Assembly (NCBI GenBank): GCA_016710685.1
Contig: JADJVC010000014.1
Location: 1 to 64,000 of the forward strand
DNA length: 64,000 nucleotides
Source: Flavobacteriales bacterium
Lineage (GTDB): Bacteria; Bacteroidota; Bacteroidia; Flavobacteriales_F; PHOS-HE28
Direction of reading: 5' to 3'
The translations under genes were made by a program, and so were the position numbers. The notes beneath the pieces were generated by a model. That model ran no database searches. It had not been told where the DNA came from and worked only from the letters and a program-made list of their open reading frames with translations. This document shows, piece after piece, positions 61,013 to 64,000 of the stretch (the stretch's first letter is position 1; every line of letters starts with the position of its first letter).

Positions 61013-64000
61013 ATGACCGTGATCAAAAAAGAATTGAAGCTCAACAGCCAGTTCGACAAGATCGTCATCAGCCTGGCCAGCCCCGAGAAGATCCTCGAGC
61101 GCAGCCATGGTGAGGTGATCAAGCCGGAGACCATTAACTACCGCACCTACAAGCCGGAGCGCGACGGACTTTTCTGCGAGCGCATCTTCGGCCCGGTGAA
61201 GGATTTTGAATGCCATTGCGGCAAGTACAAGCGCATCCGCTACAAGGGGATCGTGTGCGACCGCTGCGGTGTGGAGGTGACCGAGAAAAAAGTGCGTCGC
61301 GAGCGCATGGGCCACATCCAGCTTACCGTGCCCGTTGCCCACATCTGGTATTTCCGCAGCTTGCCCAACAAGATCGGTTACCTGCTGGGCCTGCCCACCA
61401 AGAAGCTGGACCAGATCATCTACTACGAGCGCTACGTGGTGATCCAGGCCGGCGACGGAAGCATCATGAACAAGGAAGGTGAGGCTGTCCAGTACTTGGA
61501 TTTCCTCACGGAAGAGGAATACCTCGACATTCTGGAAGGCCTTGGAAAGGAGAACCAGCACCTGGAGGAAACCGACCCTAACAAGTTCATCGCCAAGATG
61601 GGCGCCGAAGGGTTGTACGACCTGCTGCGCCGTTTGGACCTCGACAGCCTGAGCTATGACCTGCGCCATAAAGCCAACACCGAGACCAGCCAACAGCGTA
61701 AGAACGAAGCACTGAAGCGACTCAACGTGGTGGAAGCTTTCCGCAGCGCCAACAGCCGCCGGGACAACAAGCCCGAGTGGATGATCGTGAAGGTGGTGCC
61801 CGTGATCCCGCCTGAACTACGCCCGCTCGTTCCCTTGGACGGTGGCCGCTTCGCCACATCCGATCTGAATGATCTCTACCGCCGTGTGATCATCCGCAAC
61901 AACCGCTTGAAGCGTTTGGTGGAGATCAAAGCCCCGGAAGTGATCTTGCGCAACGAGAAGCGCATGCTGCAGGAAGCCGTGGACAGCCTCTTCGACAACA
62001 GCCGCAAGAGCAGCGCGGTGAAGAGCGAGAGCAACCGCCCGCTAAAGTCCCTGAGCGATTCGCTCAAGGGCAAGCAAGGCCGCTTCCGCCAGAATTTGCT
62101 CGGTAAGCGTGTGGATTACAGCGCGCGTTCCGTGATCGTGGTGGGTCCGGACCTGAAACTGCACGAGTGCGGCCTGCCGAAGGACATGGCGGCCGAACTT
62201 TACAAGCCGTTCATCATCCGTAAGCTGATCGAGCGCGGCATCGTGAAAACGGTGAAGAGCGCCAAAAAGATCGTAGACAAGAAAGAGCCGGTGATCTGGG
62301 ATATCCTGGAGAACGTGCTGAAGAGCCATCCCGTGCTCCTCAACCGCGCACCTACGCTGCACCGCCTGGGTATTCAAGCGTTTCAGCCGAAGCTCATCGA
62401 AGGCAAGGCCATACAGCTGCATCCGTTGGTGACCACCGCGTTCAACGCTGACTTTGACGGTGACCAAATGGCGGTTCACTTGCCACTTGGCCATGCCGCC
62501 ATTCTGGAAGCACAGCTGTTGATGCTGGCCAGCCATAACATCCTGAACCCGGCCAACGGCGCACCGATCGCGGTGCCCAGCCAGGACATGGTGCTCGGCC
62601 TGTACTACATCACCAAAGGCCGCAAGAGCGAAAAGGACCATCCGATCCGCGGTGAAGGCTCCATCTTCTACAGCCCGGAGGAGGTGAACATTGCCTATAA
62701 CGAAAAGAAGGTGGACCTCCATGCCTGGATCAAGGTGCGGTGGACCAACGTTGAAGGCGAGACCAGCCTCATCGAGACCACCGTGGGCCGCGTGCTCTTC
62801 AACGAAATGGTGCCCGATGAAGTGGGCTACATCAACGAGGTGCTCACCAAGCGATCCCTGCGTGACATCATCGGCCGTGTGGTCCGCGAAAGCGGCAACG
62901 CAAAAGCCGCTAAATTCCTGGACGACATTAAGGAATTGGGCTTCATGAACGCCTTCCGCGGCGGATTGAGCTTCAACCTCGCCGACGTGGTGATCCCTGC
63001 CGAAAAGGACAAGTTGATCAAGGCCGCTCAAGGCGAGGCCGACGAGGTTACGGGCAACTACAACATGGGCCTCATCACCAACAACGAGCGCTACAACCAG
63101 ACCATCGACATCTGGACACACACCAACAGCAAGCTCACTTACACGCTGATGGAGCGCCTGAAGACCGACAACCAGGGCTTCAACTCCATCTACATGATGA
63201 TGGACTCCGGTGCCCGCGGTAGCAAGGAGCAGATCCGCCAGCTTAGCGGCATGCGCGGTCTGATGGCCAAGCCACAGAAAAGCGGCGGCGGACAGGACAT
63301 TATCGAGAACCCCATTCTCTCGAACTTTAAAGAAGGACTGTCGATCTTGGAGTATTTCATCTCCACCCACGGTGCCCGTAAAGGTTTGGCCGATACCGCA
63401 CTGAAGACCGCCGACGCCGGTTACCTCACCCGCCGACTGGTGGACGTGGCACAGGACGTGGTGATCACCAACGACGATTGCGGAACGCTCCGCGGCTTGG
63501 TGGCCACCGACCTCATCAAGAACGAGGAAGTGGTGGAAAGCCTGCGCGACCGCGTCCTGGGCCGCACCGCCGTGCATGATGTGCTGCACCCGCAGACCGG
63601 CGAGCTCATTATCGCCAGCGGCGAGAACATTGACGAGCGCATCGCCAACATCATTGGAAGCAGCCCGATCGAAGAGGTTGAGGTGCGCAGCGTATTGACC
63701 TGCGAGCAGCGCCACGGTGTTTGCGCCAAGTGCTACGGACGCAACCTCGCTACCGGTCGCATGGTGCAGGCTGGTGAGGCCGTTGGCGTCATCGCCGCGC
63801 AGTCCATCGGTGAGCCGGGAACACAGCTTACGCTCCGTACATTCCACGTTGGTGGTGTTGCGGGAAAGATCACCGAAGACAGCCAGATCGTTGCCAAGTA
63901 CGACGGAAAGCTCGAGATCGATGAACTGCGCACGGTGAAGAAAAAGGACCGCAAAGGCGAAGATGCCGAAGTGGTGATCAGCCGCAGCGCCGAAATGCGC
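61013..64000 (+). CDS. rpoC: RNA polymerase beta' subunit (N-terminal 996 residues; runs off window)
   Basis: The frame is uninterrupted to the window end. The N-terminal zinc site is CHCGKYKRIRYKGIVCDRCGVEV. The clamp and RNA-binding lid follow (GRFRQNLLGKRVDYSARSVIVVGP), then the catalytic Mg-binding NADFDGD at residues 478-484. The bridge helix region includes GARGSKEQIRQLSGMRGLMAKP and SYFI-like LEYFISTHGARKGLADTALKTADAGYLTRRLVDVAQDV. The second zinc site is CGTLRG ... CEQRHGVCAKCYG, followed by the trigger-loop-proximal GEAVGVIAAQSIGEPGTQLTLRTFHVGG. About 430 further residues are expected beyond position 64000. Coupled closely to rpoB. Confidence 0.98.
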   Translation, partial: MTVIKKELKLNSQFDKIVISLASPEKILERSHGEVIKPETINYRTYKPERDGLFCERIFGPVKDFECHCGKYKRIRYKGIVCDRCGVEVTEKKVRRERMGHIQLTVPVAHIWYFRSLPNKIGYLLGLPTKKLDQIIYYERYVVIQAGDGSIMNKEGEAVQYLDFLTEEEYLDILEGLGKENQHLEETDPNKFIAKMGAEGLYDLLRRLDLDSLSYDLRHKANTETSQQRKNEALKRLNVVEAFRSANSRRDNKPEWMIVKVVPVIPPELRPLVPLDGGRFATSDLNDLYRRVIIRNNRLKRLVEIKAPEVILRNEKRMLQEAVDSLFDNSRKSSAVKSESNRPLKSLSDSLKGKQGRFRQNLLGKRVDYSARSVIVVGPDLKLHECGLPKDMAAELYKPFIIRKLIERGIVKTVKSAKKIVDKKEPVIWDILENVLKSHPVLLNRAPTLHRLGIQAFQPKLIEGKAIQLHPLVTTAFNADFDGDQMAVHLPLGHAAILEAQLLMLASHNILNPANGAPIAVPSQDMVLGLYYITKGRKSEKDHPIRGEGSIFYSPEEVNIAYNEKKVDLHAWIKVRWTNVEGETSLIETTVGRVLFNEMVPDEVGYINEVLTKRSLRDIIGRVVRESGNAKAAKFLDDIKELGFMNAFRGGLSFNLADVVIPAEKDKLIKAAQGEADEVTGNYNMGLITNNERYNQTIDIWTHTNSKLTYTLMERLKTDNQGFNSIYMMMDSGARGSKEQIRQLSGMRGLMAKPQKSGGGQDIIENPILSNFKEGLSILEYFISTHGARKGLADTALKTADAGYLTRRLVDVAQDVVITNDDCGTLRGLVATDLIKNEEVVESLRDRVLGRTAVHDVLHPQTGELIIASGENIDERIANIIGSSPIEEVEVRSVLTCEQRHGVCAKCYGRNLATGRMVQAGEAVGVIAAQSIGEPGTQLTLRTFHVGGVAGKITEDSQIVAKYDGKLEIDELRTVKKKDRKGEDAEVVISRSAEMR

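Noticed and set aside
62042..63847. 601-codon open frame antisense to rpoC
   Set aside because: Same shadow effect; rpoC is certain on the plus strand.

Overview
The window comes from a Bacteroidota chromosome, most likely a Flavobacteriales-type lineage with unusually high GC (my impression is well above 50%). The evidence is: type IX secretion (T9SS) sorting domains on three surface proteins, Bacteroidota-style fused SecDF, type III glutamine synthetase, an exosortase with an XrtF-type partner, and promoters of the form TTTG-N19-TAnnTTTG. The order tRNA-Thr/Tyr/Gly/Thr, tuf, tRNA-Trp, secE, nusG, rplKAJL, rpoBC is the classic conserved bacterial superoperon. It identifies the right-hand end as core chromosome.

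Layout. 1-1905 (minus): a xanthine dehydrogenase pair (xdhA, partial xdhB). 1991-12485 (minus): one giant T9SS surface protein of about 3,500 residues. It has about 30 Ig-like repeats and is interrupted in this sequence by several small frame disruptions. 12808-14647 (minus): an ECF-type sigma factor with a membrane-anchored PKD protein whose N-terminus looks anti-sigma-like and whose C-terminus is a gliding/T9SS domain. 15006-34160 (mainly plus): housekeeping genes (mdh, secDF, tatA, glnN, a PorE-like OmpA protein, purM, prfA, pyrF, DUF2851, pspC, DUF1456, an rmlD-like reductase, a helix-hairpin-helix protein), with one T9SS FG-GAP protein on minus (16175-18424). 34452-35594: an acyl-CoA dehydrogenase.

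35617-50055 is the accessory heart of the window, a cell-surface polysaccharide and protein-sorting island with two divergent arms. The minus arm (41777 down to 35617) runs: 72-aa PID-CTERM-like substrate, exosortase, exosortase-associated membrane protein, SGNH-like protein, MBOAT acyltransferase, WecB epimerase, glycosyltransferase. The plus arm (42169 to 50055) runs: Wzc-type tyrosine kinase, Wzm/Wzt ABC exporter, FkbM methyltransferase, DegT aminotransferase, NeuD-like acyltransferase, truncated glycosyltransferase. Read together, they look like a machine that builds, decorates and exports a polysaccharide, coupled to an exosortase that may join a tiny processed protein to the envelope or to the glycan. 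The right border is abrupt: the last glycosyltransferase is cut short directly in front of the rpsU promoter.

50133-64000 (plus): rpsU, xerC-type recombinase, raiA/hpf, four tRNAs, tuf, tRNA-Trp, secE, nusG, rplK, rplA, rplJ, rplL, rpoB, rpoC (runs off the end).

Caution on sequence quality. At least nine genes, including tuf, glnN and rpoB, carry single- or few-base indels, nearly all missing bases in short runs. rpoB also lacks about 70 residues. I read most of these as sequence or assembly errors rather than real pseudogenes, and give gene extents with the frame restored.
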